Shown piece by piece: positions 7,944-17,201 of a stretch of 64,000 bases of DNA (positions are counted from its first letter, which is position 1; each line of letters starts with the position of its first letter). Position numbers and translations under genes: made by a program. Source of the DNA: Caulobacterales bacterium (GTDB lineage Bacteria; Pseudomonadota; Alphaproteobacteria; Caulobacterales; Caulobacteraceae); assembly GCA_019510435.1 (NCBI GenBank), contig JAEKKJ010000018.1:124001-188000 (forward strand). The letters run 5' to 3'. The notes under the pieces were generated by a model. That model was not told the DNA's origin. It saw nothing but the letters and a program-made list of their open reading frames with translations, and did no database searches.

Positions 7944-8747
7944 TTACACGTCCAGCGGCGCGGGCGCAGCCCCGATCACACCGCAGAGCCGCCCCGGCGC
8001 ACGGGCCAGCCGCTCGTCCTCGCGCTGGTAGTAGCCGGCCAGGGCGAAGAGGCGCAGGCCGCCGCCCTCGCTGATCAGCTCGGCCGCCACGCCGTCGCGG
8101 CCGAGGGCCGCCTCGATCGCCGCCACAGACCCGCTGGCGTCGGTCACCCAGAAGGTGCGGTCGTCGCCGGTGGGCTCGACCTCGACGGCCGCGACCGCCA
8201 GGGCCGAGAGCTCGCCCCAGGCCGCCAGGCAGGGCAGGGCGGCGAAGACCTTCAGGTGCGGCTCGGCGAGCAGCCGGCCCCACCAGGCCGATCCGGACGC
8301 CAGGGCGCAGATGGCGACGCCGCCGGTGCGACGGGCTTCGGCGATGGCGTCTTCGGGCTGGGCGACCTGGCGCAGCGGCGGGGCGGCGCCGAAGCGGTGG
8401 CGCGCCAGTTCGACGGCGCGTCCGGGATCGCGGCCGCCCCATACAGCCAGGCGGAACGGGCCTTGCCCGGCCAGGCTGTCGCCGATCAGCTCGCGCCAGA
8501 TGCGCACCACCAGGGCGGGGCTGGCCGCGCGGCGCTCGGCGGCGATCAGGCGGCGCAGGATGGCCGCCTCGCGGCCCGGGCGCAGGCCGAACTTGTCGCC
8601 ATCGCCGGCCGCCGCCTTGGCCGCGGCCACGATCCGCGCCAGGGAGGCCCGCTCATCGACCAGCCGCAGCAGCTCGGCGTCCAGCGCATCGATGCGCTGG
8701 CGCACGGCCTCGAGCGACGGCGTGGCGAGGGGCTTGGCCTCGGACAT
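7944..8747 (-). CDS. AroQ-type chorismate mutase with long C-terminal extension
   Basis: 267 aa. Residues about 10-95 form an AroQ helical domain: LEAVRQRIDALDAELLRLV, then RPGREAAILRRLIA, supplying the catalytic arginines and lysine. The remaining 170 residues resemble a diverged prephenate-dehydratase-like alpha/beta region but lack its clear catalytic TRF-type motif, so their role is uncertain. The gene heads the operon leading to hisC and tyrA, with GGGGAA before the ATG. Chorismate to prephenate is the expected reaction. Confidence 0.8.
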   Translation of the reverse strand: MSEAKPLATPSLEAVRQRIDALDAELLRLVDERASLARIVAAAKAAAGDGDKFGLRPGREAAILRRLIAAERRAASPALVVRIWRELIGDSLAGQGPFRLAVWGGRDPGRAVELARHRFGAAPPLRQVAQPEDAIAEARRTGGVAICALASGSAWWGRLLAEPHLKVFAALPCLAAWGELSALAVAAVEVEPTGDDRTFWVTDASGSVAAIEAALGRDGVAAELISEGGGLRLFALAGYYQREDERLARAPGRLCGVIGAAPAPLDV

Positions 8748-8895
8748 AAATTCCCCCGAAACAGGACCCGCGACCTAGGGGATTGCCGACGCCGGCGCAA
8801 TAGGCCCCGTCGCCGCAAGAAACTTGCGGGCGCCGGTTAGCTGAGCGCGGCAGCGCGCCTCGCCAGGCTGCAGGATCGCCGAAGGGGCTAGTTGG

Positions 8896-8987
8896 ACCAC
8901 CAAGACCACCAAGACCACGAAGGCGCCGAGCCAGGCGCGGCGTTGCGGCTCCGCAGGTCTCTTGGCGGTCTTGGTGGTCTTGGTGGT
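8896..8987. repeat. Large palindromic REP-like element
   Basis: A 21-bp arm at 8896-8916 built on ACCACCAAG is repeated as its exact reverse complement at 8967-8987. Pairing continues with mismatches to about 27 bp, and the loop is about 50 nt. It fills most of the 277-bp gap between the receiver-protein gene's end and the chorismate mutase start, where I see no gene. The form resembles interspersed palindromic repeats of Caulobacterales; it could also act as a terminator. Confidence 0.7.
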
Positions 8988-9024
8988 GAAAACGTACAGC
9001 GCCTGCGGCGCGAGCGTGCGTGGC

Positions 9025-10128
9025 CTACGCCGCGGCGGCGCTGCCGGTGTCGAGGGCTGCCTGCAGGGCGGTGAGGAGGTGCTCGGGCTTCATGGGCTTT
9101 TCGACCACGCCGTTCATGCCGGCGGCGAGGTAGGCGGCCGCGTCGTCCGGATCGGCGTTGGCGGTCAGGGCGATGATCGGGGTCACCCCGACGGGGCCCG
9201 GCAGGGCGCGGATCGCGCGGGTGGCGGCCACGCCGTCCATACGCGGCATCTTGATGTCCATCAGGATCAGGTCGAAGCGGCCGGTGCGGGCGGCTTCCAC
9301 CGCCTCTTCGCCGTCCTCGGCCGACTCGCTGGTGCAGTCGAACATCTCGACCAGCGACTGGGCGACCATGCGGTTGGTCGCGTTGTCGTCGACCACCAGG
9401 ATATGGGCGGCGCGGCCCGCGTCTTCGCTGGGCGCGTCGATGGTCTCGGGCAGGGGCGCCAGGCGGATCTCGAAGGCGGCGGTGTCCGAGGCGCCGGCGT
9501 TGGCCTCCTTGCGCAGCTCGCCGTGCATGTCGCCGAGCACCTTGCGGGCCAGCATGGAGCCGAGCGCCACTTCCAGGCCGAGGCGCGCATCGATGCTGCG
9601 GATGCGGGCTTCCACGTCCTGGGCGTCCCAGGCCGCATCGCGCGGGCCACGCACGCGGCCCTCGAGCCGCACGCCATCGACCAGGGTGTGGGCCGAGAGG
9701 CTGGCTTCCACCGCGCCGCGCGACTGGGCGCCCACGGCCTCGCCGATGAAGCCGTCGAATATCTGCATCAGCCGCTTGCGATCGGCCAGGGCCGCCGCTT
9801 CCGGATCGCCGTCGTAGGAGACCAGGAGGGTGACGCCCGAGGCGGTGGCCCGCGGCTGCCAGCGCTCCTGGATGTCGTCCATCAGCTCGCGCAGGCGGAT
9901 CGGCTCGAGTTTCGGCTCCGCGCCGGCCTGGCTGAGGGTCCGAAGGTCGAGGGCGGATTCCAGCGTGCGCGCCACGCTGGCGGCGGCGTCAGCGACACTG
10001 GCGACGCAGGCTTCGCCGTCCGGGGTCAGGCGTTGGCGGGCGAGTTGTTCGGTAAGCGCCAGCACCCCCTCCATCTGCTGGCGGATGTCGGCGGTGACGC
10101 GGTCGAAGAAGAACTCGGAAAGTGACAT
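9025..10128 (-). CDS. Degenerate histidine-kinase-like protein with C-terminal receiver domain
   Basis: 367 aa. Residues 8-70 mimic a DHp dimerisation helix pair, but the H-box that is usually SHEIRTPL reads TADIRQQM, so the phosphoacceptor His is Ala13. The middle part (about 75-230) occupies the ATPase-domain position but lacks readable N and G boxes. Residues 242-360 are an intact receiver: VVDD (D247/D248), phospho-Asp291 in LMDIKMP, Thr322 and Lys344. This is probably a scaffold or phosphate-receiving protein fed by another kinase. The start at 10128 is the first that leaves the low-complexity upstream frame behind. Confidence 0.7.
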   Translation of the reverse strand: MSLSEFFFDRVTADIRQQMEGVLALTEQLARQRLTPDGEACVASVADAAASVARTLESALDLRTLSQAGAEPKLEPIRLRELMDDIQERWQPRATASGVTLLVSYDGDPEAAALADRKRLMQIFDGFIGEAVGAQSRGAVEASLSAHTLVDGVRLEGRVRGPRDAAWDAQDVEARIRSIDARLGLEVALGSMLARKVLGDMHGELRKEANAGASDTAAFEIRLAPLPETIDAPSEDAGRAAHILVVDDNATNRMVAQSLVEMFDCTSESAEDGEEAVEAARTGRFDLILMDIKMPRMDGVAATRAIRALPGPVGVTPIIALTANADPDDAAAYLAAGMNGVVEKPMKPEHLLTALQAALDTGSAAAA

Positions 10129-10259
10129 CAGGCCGCCGGGGGGAGCTTTACCTGCACCTATCTTGGCCCCGAGCGCTTGCGCAGAGGTTAAGCGGCCACA
10201 CGGCCAGGGTGATTTTTGCGGGGGTGTGTCGAAAGGCGGCGCCGAAACCGCTGGGCCCA

Positions 10260-10291
10260 AGAAAAAGGCGGCGGGCCGAAGCCCGCCGCCC
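10260..10291 (-). terminator. Rho-independent terminator of the first TonB receptor
   Basis: GGCGGCGGGC (10267-10276), loop CGAA, GCCCGCCGCC (10281-10290). On the minus strand it is followed by TTTTTCTT. It lies 30 bp beyond the receptor stop. Confidence 0.85.
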
Positions 10292-10320
10292 AGTTGGCGT
10301 TTGGGAGGAAACGCCGAAGC

Positions 10321-12867
10321 TTAGAACGGCACCTGCAGCTCGACGCCGTAGGTGCGCGGCGCGATCAGGCCGCGGGTGATCGAAAGGCCCGTCTGCTGCT
10401 GGTAGGTCGTGCCGCCGACCACCAGGCCCGGGTTCGGCACGCCGAACACCGCGGTGGGGTTGGTCGAGCCGGTCGAGGTGTAGCCGGTCTTGTCGAAGGC
10501 GTTCTTCACGAAGCCGATGACGGTGAAGCGGTTGTGGGCCGCCTTCCACAGCGCCCGGAAGTCGGCGGTGCCGAAGGACGGCACCTGGAACGCCGGGTCG
10601 TCGAAGGGCTGGTAGGTGGTCTTGTCGGTCCAGGTGTAGGTGGCCGACAGGGTCAGGGAGCCCGGGTCGAAGTCGAAGGTGTAGTTGCCGTTCAGGGCGA
10701 ACTTGTTCTTCGGCGACTGGTAGAGTTGCGAGCCCTTCAGGTCCTGGAAGCGCAGCAGGACGTTGTTGGTGACCGCCGAGCCACCGCTCGGGCGGGCGCT
10801 GGGCAGCAGGGCGGACGGATCCGCCGGGTCGTAGAAGCAGCAGCCCTTGGTGATCTTGGTGTTCAGGTAGCCGTAGCTGGCGTTGAACTGCAGGTTGCGG
10901 ATCGGCTGCCAGATAGCTTCCAGCTCCAGGCCGTAGGCGCGGGCGTCGACGTTGACGAAGTTGTTCGCCGAGGCCGTGCCCGCCGCGTTCAGCTGCTGCA
11001 GGTTCAGCTGCAGGTCGTTGTAGTCGTTGTAGAAGGCCGACGCGTTGACCTGCAGGGTGCGCATGAAGGTCTTCTTGCCCCCCAGCTCGAAGGCGTTGAC
11101 CGTCTCCTTCTTGGCCTCGGGCTGCGGCGCCAGGGTGCCCAGCAGGAAGCCGCCCGACTTATAGCCGCGGCTGTACTTGGCGTAGACCAGGGTGTCGCGG
11201 TCCGGCGTCCAGTCGAGGTTCAGGGTGCCGGAGAGGGCGTCCCACGAGTTCGACAGGTTGCGGAAGTTCTGCACGCCCGGGGTCGACGGGTCGAGGTCGC
11301 TGGAGACGTCGAAGGCCGCCGCGCCGCCCAGGGCCGGGCCGAACGGGCCGGCGGGCGAGTACAGGACCAGGCGCTGGCTCTCGAAGCCGTCCTTCTTGTC
11401 GTAGCTGTAGCGGATGCCGCCGGTGACCGAGAGCTGGTCGGTGAACTCGTACTTGGCCTGGCCGAAGACCGCATAGGCCTTGGAGGTCAGGGTCGCCTGC
11501 TGGTCGGCGAAGTCGCGCGAGGGGTTGGCCGCCGCGGGGATCAGGATCGGGCCCGCCGCGGTGATGCCGCCGAAGTAGAACGGGCTGGCCAGCTGCGCCT
11601 GCTGGGGATCGCCCAGCTGGATCCGCTGCTCGTAGTTCTCGTGGTACTGGTAGAGGCCCAGGATCCACGACAGCGGGCCGTCGCCCTTCGAGGTCAGGTT
11701 GATCTCGTTGGAGTAGTACCGCTTATGCTCATTGAAGTCGGTGGTGTAGTCCACGAACACGCCGCCGACGCCGGCCACCGTGATCGGGCCCGTGCGGCTG
11801 GTGGCGTCATAGTCGCCGCCGGTCTGGTAGTTGTACTGCTGGAAGCCGCCGATCCACTTCAGGTCCGCGAAGCCCAGGTCGTAGACGACCTGCGCCGTCA
11901 GCAGGTGGTTGCCGCGCAGCTGGCCGTAGCCATTGCGGTTGGTGTTCTGGACATAGGGGTCGGTGACGCCCGGGTTGGCCGTGGTGTAGCCGAACGAGGG
12001 GTTGGTCACGAGGCCGCCGATCGGCTGGAAGGCGCGGGTGGTGTCGTACGGGGTGACCTGGTTGGACAGGCGGTCGCCGACGCCCAGGGTGTCGTCCCAG
12101 GACGAGCGGCTGTAGCGGGCCCAGAACGTGGTCTTCTCGCCCAGCTCGCCCTCGACCTGCGCCTCGAAGTAGTCGCGCTTGATGGTGGCGCCTTCGTTCG
12201 CGCCGCCGATGTTCTTGATGTAGCCCTTGTCCTGCTTCTCCTCGCTGCCGCCCAGCTTGAAGCGCAGGTGCTCGGCCACGGGGATCGAGACCACCCCTTC
12301 GATGCGGTAGTGCTCGTAGTTGCCGTACTCGGCCCGGACTTCGCCGCCGAACTCGTGCGCCGGGCGCTTGGAGATCACGTTGATCGCGCCGCCCATGGAG
12401 TTGCGGCCGTACAGCGTGCCCTGCGGGCCGCGCAGGATCTCGGTGCGCTCCACGAACAGCGGGGTCTTGAAGAGCTCCGACGAGGAGGCGGAATAGAAGC
12501 CGTCGGTGTACTCGGCCACGCCCGGGTCATTGCCGATGTAGAAGGTGTTGCGGCCGGCGCCGCGCAGGCTGACCCGGTCGGTGCCGGAATAGTTCATGCC
12601 CGGCGTGAAGTTCACGAAGTCCTGGATGTTGGTGATGCCGACGATGTCGCGCTTGGCCGAGGTGTAGGCCGAGACGGCCACCGGCACGTCCTGCAGCGAC
12701 TGCTCGCGCTTTTCGGCGGTGACCACCAGTTCCTCGACCATGTTGTCGGTGGTCGAGGCGCCGGCCGCGGCGGTCTGGGCCAGGGCGGGCTGGGCGACGG
12801 CGGTGAGCGCGGCGAACGAGACCCCCGCGATCAGGAACGCGCGCACGGGCGCGGTTTTGCGAGACAT
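10321..12867 (-). CDS. TonB-dependent outer-membrane receptor
   Basis: 848 aa from the ATG at 12867, which has GGGAGGAG upstream. The signal peptide ends at ALA (residue 30). The TonB box/N-terminal motif is VEELVVTAEKREQSLQDVPV, and the plug carries RGPQGTLYGRNSMGGAINVI. The 22-strand barrel ends in the GVELQVPF beta signal with terminal Phe. This is the FecA/PupB-like IroN/CirA class typical of Caulobacterales and Sphingomonads. Substrate unknown; no siderophore or sugar enzymes adjoin. It probably has its own promoter in the 500-bp gap upstream. Confidence 0.93.
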   Translation of the reverse strand: MSRKTAPVRAFLIAGVSFAALTAVAQPALAQTAAAGASTTDNMVEELVVTAEKREQSLQDVPVAVSAYTSAKRDIVGITNIQDFVNFTPGMNYSGTDRVSLRGAGRNTFYIGNDPGVAEYTDGFYSASSSELFKTPLFVERTEILRGPQGTLYGRNSMGGAINVISKRPAHEFGGEVRAEYGNYEHYRIEGVVSIPVAEHLRFKLGGSEEKQDKGYIKNIGGANEGATIKRDYFEAQVEGELGEKTTFWARYSRSSWDDTLGVGDRLSNQVTPYDTTRAFQPIGGLVTNPSFGYTTANPGVTDPYVQNTNRNGYGQLRGNHLLTAQVVYDLGFADLKWIGGFQQYNYQTGGDYDATSRTGPITVAGVGGVFVDYTTDFNEHKRYYSNEINLTSKGDGPLSWILGLYQYHENYEQRIQLGDPQQAQLASPFYFGGITAAGPILIPAAANPSRDFADQQATLTSKAYAVFGQAKYEFTDQLSVTGGIRYSYDKKDGFESQRLVLYSPAGPFGPALGGAAAFDVSSDLDPSTPGVQNFRNLSNSWDALSGTLNLDWTPDRDTLVYAKYSRGYKSGGFLLGTLAPQPEAKKETVNAFELGGKKTFMRTLQVNASAFYNDYNDLQLNLQQLNAAGTASANNFVNVDARAYGLELEAIWQPIRNLQFNASYGYLNTKITKGCCFYDPADPSALLPSARPSGGSAVTNNVLLRFQDLKGSQLYQSPKNKFALNGNYTFDFDPGSLTLSATYTWTDKTTYQPFDDPAFQVPSFGTADFRALWKAAHNRFTVIGFVKNAFDKTGYTSTGSTNPTAVFGVPNPGLVVGGTTYQQQTGLSITRGLIAPRTYGVELQVPF

Positions 12868-13374
12868 GAAGCTCCTCCCAAGGCGCGGCGGAAGTGGCCG
12901 GCCTCGTGTTTGACGAATTTTCGGAACGGGCGCGGGGAGGCGCCCGAGGCGGCGGACCCTCAAGCCCTGCCAGGAGCGGCGTCAACTCAGCGGCGATAAC
13001 TTACGGCGTTTCCACCGCGGCTTTTTGCAAACTGTGGCGAAAGTACCGCATTTTAGAATTGTTCGGTCAAAATCGAACGGGGTCTCGAGTTCCCTTACAG
13101 GAACAGGGTTCGTTGAGTGGCCTTGAGCGGCTCGCATCATACCGTGTGGTCAAAATTCATTTTCCGGTAATGAATCCGGCACTTGCGCACAATCTGAACG
13201 CGTCAAAGGCTAGCGGCAAGGTTGTGTCGAGGGGCGCGATGTCGACCCGGCGAGCTCAGCCCAGGTCACACATGAAAACGGGGGCGGCGGATCGCTCCGC
13301 CGCCCAGGTCCCATATGAAAACGGGGCGGCGGATCGCTCCGCCGCCCCGAGGGCATCCCTGGAAGGGGATCGAA
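12868..13374. other. Gene-free region upstream of the first TonB receptor
   Basis: About 500 bp with no supportable gene. Positions about 13020-13170 are noticeably AT-richer than the surroundings (runs such as cattttagaatt and aaaattcattttcc) and probably hold the promoter for the leftward receptor gene. The right end carries the duplicated terminator of the next receptor. Confidence 0.6.
13275..13348 (-). terminator. Tandem duplicated terminator of the second TonB receptor
   Basis: Two copies of the same hairpin lie downstream of the stop. GGGCGGCGGA with TCCGCCGCCC is at 13282-13305, and an 11-bp version at 13323-13348; both have TCGC loops. Each is followed on the minus strand by CGTTTTCAT. 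The 40-bp unit is a near-exact direct repeat. Confidence 0.85.
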
Positions 13375-16251
13375 CTAGAAGCGCTTGGCGATCGAGACGC
13401 CGTAGGTGCGCGGGTCGGTGTAGAAGACGTTCCGGAACAGGCCGGAGCTGTCGTCCGTCAGGTAGAAGTCGGTGATGGCCTTCTCGTTGGTCAGGTTCTT
13501 CACGAACGCGGCCACGGTCACGCCCCAGTCCTTCTGCGTCACGGTGAGCGTCAGGTTGACGTTGTCCCACCCTTCGATGCGGTCGGCCTGAGAGTTGTAG
13601 ATCCGGGCGTAGGTGGCGGTCTGCTTGTAGTAGTCGCCGCGCAGCACCGCATCCCAGTCGCCCATGTGCCAGGTGTACTGGGCGCCCAGAGCCACCGTCC
13701 AATGCGGCGAGTTGGGCAGGTCGTTGCCCTTCAGGTCCACCGGCACGCCTTCCGACACCAGGCCGCCGAAGGCGTTGGAGCCGGCGGCGATGGCGCCCGT
13801 GCCGTTGATGTTCGTGCCCGCGCCAGCGGTGCTGGCCAGGGTGCAGGCGGCGAGCAGGGCGAACGGGCCGTTCGGATTGACCGCCGGGCCGAGGTTCGAG
13901 AAGCCCAGCACGGTCGCGGCGGCCTGGGTCGAGAGCACGCAGTTCGACGCGCTCGACGACTTCACCACCGTCAGACCCGCGTTGCCCTGGGTCCGGTCGA
14001 AGGTGTCGATCGACGAAGCATTGCCGATCTTGGTGTGCAGATAGCCGATCTGCGCGTTCAGGCGCAGGCCGTCCAGCGGCTGCCAGATCGACTCGAACTC
14101 GGCGCCGTCGACCTTGGCGTCGATGTTCTCGTTGATCGAGGTCCGGTTGATGATCTTCGAGACCTGGTAGCCCTTATAGTCGTAGTGGAACCCGGTCAGG
14201 TTCAGCTGCAGGGTGCCGTTCAGCAGGGTGTTCTTGGTGCCGACTTCGTAGGAGTTGATGAACTCCGGCTGGAAGATCGGCGAGGTGGGCACGAGGCCGA
14301 TGCCCGGGCTGAACGCCGGGTTCAGGCCGCCGGCCTTATAGCCGCGCGAGTAGAACGCGTAGATCAGGGTCTCGTTGGTGAAGCCCAGCTTGGGCTTCCA
14401 GTCGAAGCCGAAGCGGCCGGTCGGCTCGCTGAACTTGGCGTGCAGGATCGCCGGCTGGCCGGCGGAGGGCGGGCCGATGCCGCTGCCGGGCGTACCCAGG
14501 GTGACCGAGTGGTTCTCGACGTCCTTGGAGTCGACCGTGTAGCGCAGGCCGGCGGTCCACTTGAAGTTGTCGGTCATCTGGTAATAGAGCTCGCCGAACG
14601 CGGCGTACGACGTCAGGTCATAGGGCCCGTAGTTGTCGTAGTAGTTGTGGCCGCTGCGGTCCGGATCCTGCTTCGGGTCCACGGCGACGCAGGCGGGGCC
14701 GCTGGTGCAGTTCGGGTTGCCGGCGCTGAACAGGTTGTTGACCTGGTAATAGCCGGTGCCGGTGTTGAACATCACGAAGTAGTCGCCGGTGGCGTTGAAC
14801 CGCGTGAAGATGCCGCCGAAGTTGAAGTTGATCGGCCCGTCGAAGCTGGACTGCAACCGCAGCTCGGTCGAGAACTGGTCGGTGTTGGCCGACGAGATGT
14901 CGCTGGTGGTGAAGCGGTTGTAGGCCCCGTTCTGCGGGTCCTTGACCACCCCGCCAGGGAACAGAGACGGGTAGATCGCCGTGGCGTAGCCCGGGACGCC
15001 CGCGAACACGTTCACCGGGTTCGGCACCGCGTTGAAGTTGCTGCTGGGCGTGTAGCGGTTGTAGTCCTGGCGCGTGTAGAGGTCGTAGTAGGTCAGGGCC
15101 GACAGCCACGACAGCTTCAGGTCGGGCGTGACGTTGAATTCGGCGTTGAACTCATAGATGTCGGTCTTGGTCTTGTAGATCGGGTCGAAGGTCGACTCGA
15201 TGTTGCGGATGTTCGGGTCCTGCATCTTGCCGGCGTAGGCGTCGCCGGTCTGGAAGCCGGCCAGGGCGCCGAACAGGCCGCCCAGGGTCGCCTGGCTGTT
15301 CACGGTGCCCAGAGCGCCCGGCGAATAGAGCGAGGTCGACTTGCAGCCCTGGCTGAAGAAGCCCGACTGCAGCTGCGCGACCACCGGGACCGGCGAGAAG
15401 CCGACGCCGCCGACGTTGGCCGGGCCGGTGTCCTTGGTGCAGTACTGCTTGCCGATCCGCGAGCGGTTGTCGTCTTCCTTGAAGTGGTCCCAGACCAGCC
15501 AGGCCTTGAAGCGGTCGGTGGGGTTCCAGCCCAGGGTGACGCGGGTGCCGTAGAGGTCGCGGTCGTCGGCGTCGTTGCCGGTGACGGTGTTCTTGCCGAA
15601 GCCGTCGCGCTTCAGATAGTCGCCGGCGGCGCGGATGGCGAAGTCATGGCCCAGGGGCACGTTGACCATGCCGCGCAGCTTGATCGAGTTGTAGTTGCCG
15701 TACTCGGCGTAGCCGTTGGCCTCGAAGACGTCCTTGGGCTTGGCGGTGATCAGGTTGACCACGCCGCCGGTAGCGTTCCGGCCGTACAGGGTGCCCTGCG
15801 GACCGCGCAGCACTTCCACGCGCTCCATGTCGTAGAAGTCGGTCTCGAACAGGTTGTTGGCGATCAGCGGGGCGTTGTTCAGGTGGATGCCGGTGCCGGC
15901 GTCGCCCGAGCCGGCGACCAGCTTGGAGCCGATGCCGCGGATCTGGAAGTTGTAGCCGGTGAAGTTCCCCTTGGAGAAGTTCACGTTCGGCACGGCCAGC
16001 ACCAGGTTGGGGCCGCCGTCGATCTTGGATTTCTCGAGCGCGTTCTGGTCGAAGGCCGACACGGCGATCGGCACGTCCTGCAGCGCTTCTTCCTTCTTCT
16101 GCGCCGTGACCACCAGCTCTTCGATGACGTTGGAGTTTCCGCCGCCTCCGCCTGCGCTGGTCTGGGCCCTGGCCGGCATGGCCATGGCGGTTATGGCTGC
16201 GGCGGACACGCCAACAGCCAGCAGGCTCCGAAGAGTGCGGGTATCCGACAT
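13375..16251 (-). CDS. TonB-dependent outer-membrane receptor
   Basis: 958 aa. Signal peptide to ARA (residue 29). The TonB-box region is VIEELVVTAQKKEEALQDVP, the plug motif is RGPQGTLYGRNATGGVVNLI, and a barrel follows ending TYGVSIAKRF. GGGAGGAA precedes the ATG. It is about 30% longer than minimal receptors, with long extracellular loops (for example residues 230-330). It is transcribed in the same direction as the preceding receptor but has its own terminator pair. Substrate cannot be deduced. Divergent from queE. Confidence 0.93.
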   Translation of the reverse strand: MSDTRTLRSLLAVGVSAAAITAMAMPARAQTSAGGGGGNSNVIEELVVTAQKKEEALQDVPIAVSAFDQNALEKSKIDGGPNLVLAVPNVNFSKGNFTGYNFQIRGIGSKLVAGSGDAGTGIHLNNAPLIANNLFETDFYDMERVEVLRGPQGTLYGRNATGGVVNLITAKPKDVFEANGYAEYGNYNSIKLRGMVNVPLGHDFAIRAAGDYLKRDGFGKNTVTGNDADDRDLYGTRVTLGWNPTDRFKAWLVWDHFKEDDNRSRIGKQYCTKDTGPANVGGVGFSPVPVVAQLQSGFFSQGCKSTSLYSPGALGTVNSQATLGGLFGALAGFQTGDAYAGKMQDPNIRNIESTFDPIYKTKTDIYEFNAEFNVTPDLKLSWLSALTYYDLYTRQDYNRYTPSSNFNAVPNPVNVFAGVPGYATAIYPSLFPGGVVKDPQNGAYNRFTTSDISSANTDQFSTELRLQSSFDGPINFNFGGIFTRFNATGDYFVMFNTGTGYYQVNNLFSAGNPNCTSGPACVAVDPKQDPDRSGHNYYDNYGPYDLTSYAAFGELYYQMTDNFKWTAGLRYTVDSKDVENHSVTLGTPGSGIGPPSAGQPAILHAKFSEPTGRFGFDWKPKLGFTNETLIYAFYSRGYKAGGLNPAFSPGIGLVPTSPIFQPEFINSYEVGTKNTLLNGTLQLNLTGFHYDYKGYQVSKIINRTSINENIDAKVDGAEFESIWQPLDGLRLNAQIGYLHTKIGNASSIDTFDRTQGNAGLTVVKSSSASNCVLSTQAAATVLGFSNLGPAVNPNGPFALLAACTLASTAGAGTNINGTGAIAAGSNAFGGLVSEGVPVDLKGNDLPNSPHWTVALGAQYTWHMGDWDAVLRGDYYKQTATYARIYNSQADRIEGWDNVNLTLTVTQKDWGVTVAAFVKNLTNEKAITDFYLTDDSSGLFRNVFYTDPRTYGVSIAKRF

Positions 16252-16536
16252 CGTGTTCCTCCCAGGGGCGTCCGGGCTCTTGTGTTGGCCCGTGGTCCGC
16301 CGTCACGCCGCTAAAGCGTTCGCCAGCGGGGAGGCGGCGCAGCCCCCCGACCAGCTCCGCTCAAGCTCGACCCGCTGTGACGATCTGTCAACGCAAGCCG
16401 AGACCCTGTAAGGGATTGCTCGGATAACTGTGGCGCCTAGAACAACGAAGTTGCCGTGGGGTCCGCTTTGCCGAACGGCCGCGGCGGCCCATATGGGCGC
16501 GATGATCTTCAGCCCCAGAACGCCAAGCCCGGCCCC

Positions 16537-17169
16537 ATGAGCTACGCCGTCAAGGAGATCTTCCTGACCCTGCAGGGCGAGGGCGGCCAGGCCGGCCGGC
16601 CGGCGGTGTTCTGCCGTTTCGCGGGCTGCAACCTGTGGAGCGGGCGCGAACAGGATCGCGCGGCGGCCGTCTGCACCTTCTGCGACACCGACTTCGTGGG
16701 GATGGACGGGCCGGGCGGCGGGCGCTTCGCCGACGCCGAGGCCCTGGCCGCCGCGGTCGAGGCGGCCTGGCGGGGCGGGCCGCGGGACCGACTGACCGTG
16801 CTGACGGGCGGCGAGCCGCTGCTGCAGGTGGACGAGGCCCTGGTGGCGGCGCTGCACGGGCGCGGCTTCGCCATAGCGCTCGAGACCAACGGCACCCTGC
16901 CGGCGCCTGCGGGCATCGACTGGGTCTGCGTCAGCCCCAAGGCGGACGCGCCCGTAGTCCAGACCCGCGGCCAGGAGCTGAAGCTGGTCTACCCCCAGCC
17001 GCAGGTGGACCCCGCTCGCTTCGAGGCCCTGGATTTCGAGCGTTTCCTGCTGCAGCCGATGGACGGGCCGGACCGCGCGGCCAACACCGAAGCGGCGATC
17101 GCCTATTGCCTCGCACACCCCCGGTGGCGTTTAAGCGTGCAAACCCACAAATACCTCGGCATCGCCTGA
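16537..17169 (+). CDS. queE: 7-carboxy-7-deazaguanine synthase, radical SAM
   Basis: 210 aa. QueE converts 6-carboxytetrahydropterin to CDG in queuosine/preQ0 synthesis. Visible features are YAVKEIFLTLQGEGGQAGRP, FAGCNLWSG, and the cluster motif C31-x14-C46-x2-C49, which is the long-spaced form known in one QueE subgroup. TGGEPLLQ and LETNGTLP follow. The ATG at 16537 is chosen because the family begins here. queD follows after 32 bp. Confidence 0.92.
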   Translation: MSYAVKEIFLTLQGEGGQAGRPAVFCRFAGCNLWSGREQDRAAAVCTFCDTDFVGMDGPGGGRFADAEALAAAVEAAWRGGPRDRLTVLTGGEPLLQVDEALVAALHGRGFAIALETNGTLPAPAGIDWVCVSPKADAPVVQTRGQELKLVYPQPQVDPARFEALDFERFLLQPMDGPDRAANTEAAIAYCLAHPRWRLSVQTHKYLGIA

Positions 17170-17201
17170 CGCGTTTTCGCCCGGGCCGCCCAAGACTTGC
17201 G

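Noticed and set aside
8896..8987. CRISPR-like repeat
   Set aside because: The ACCACCAAG units are contiguous and form one palindrome; there are no spacers and no cas genes.
12894..13475. 193-aa plus frame containing GAADRSAA repeats
   Set aside because: It only translates the duplicated terminator hairpins and the receptor end.
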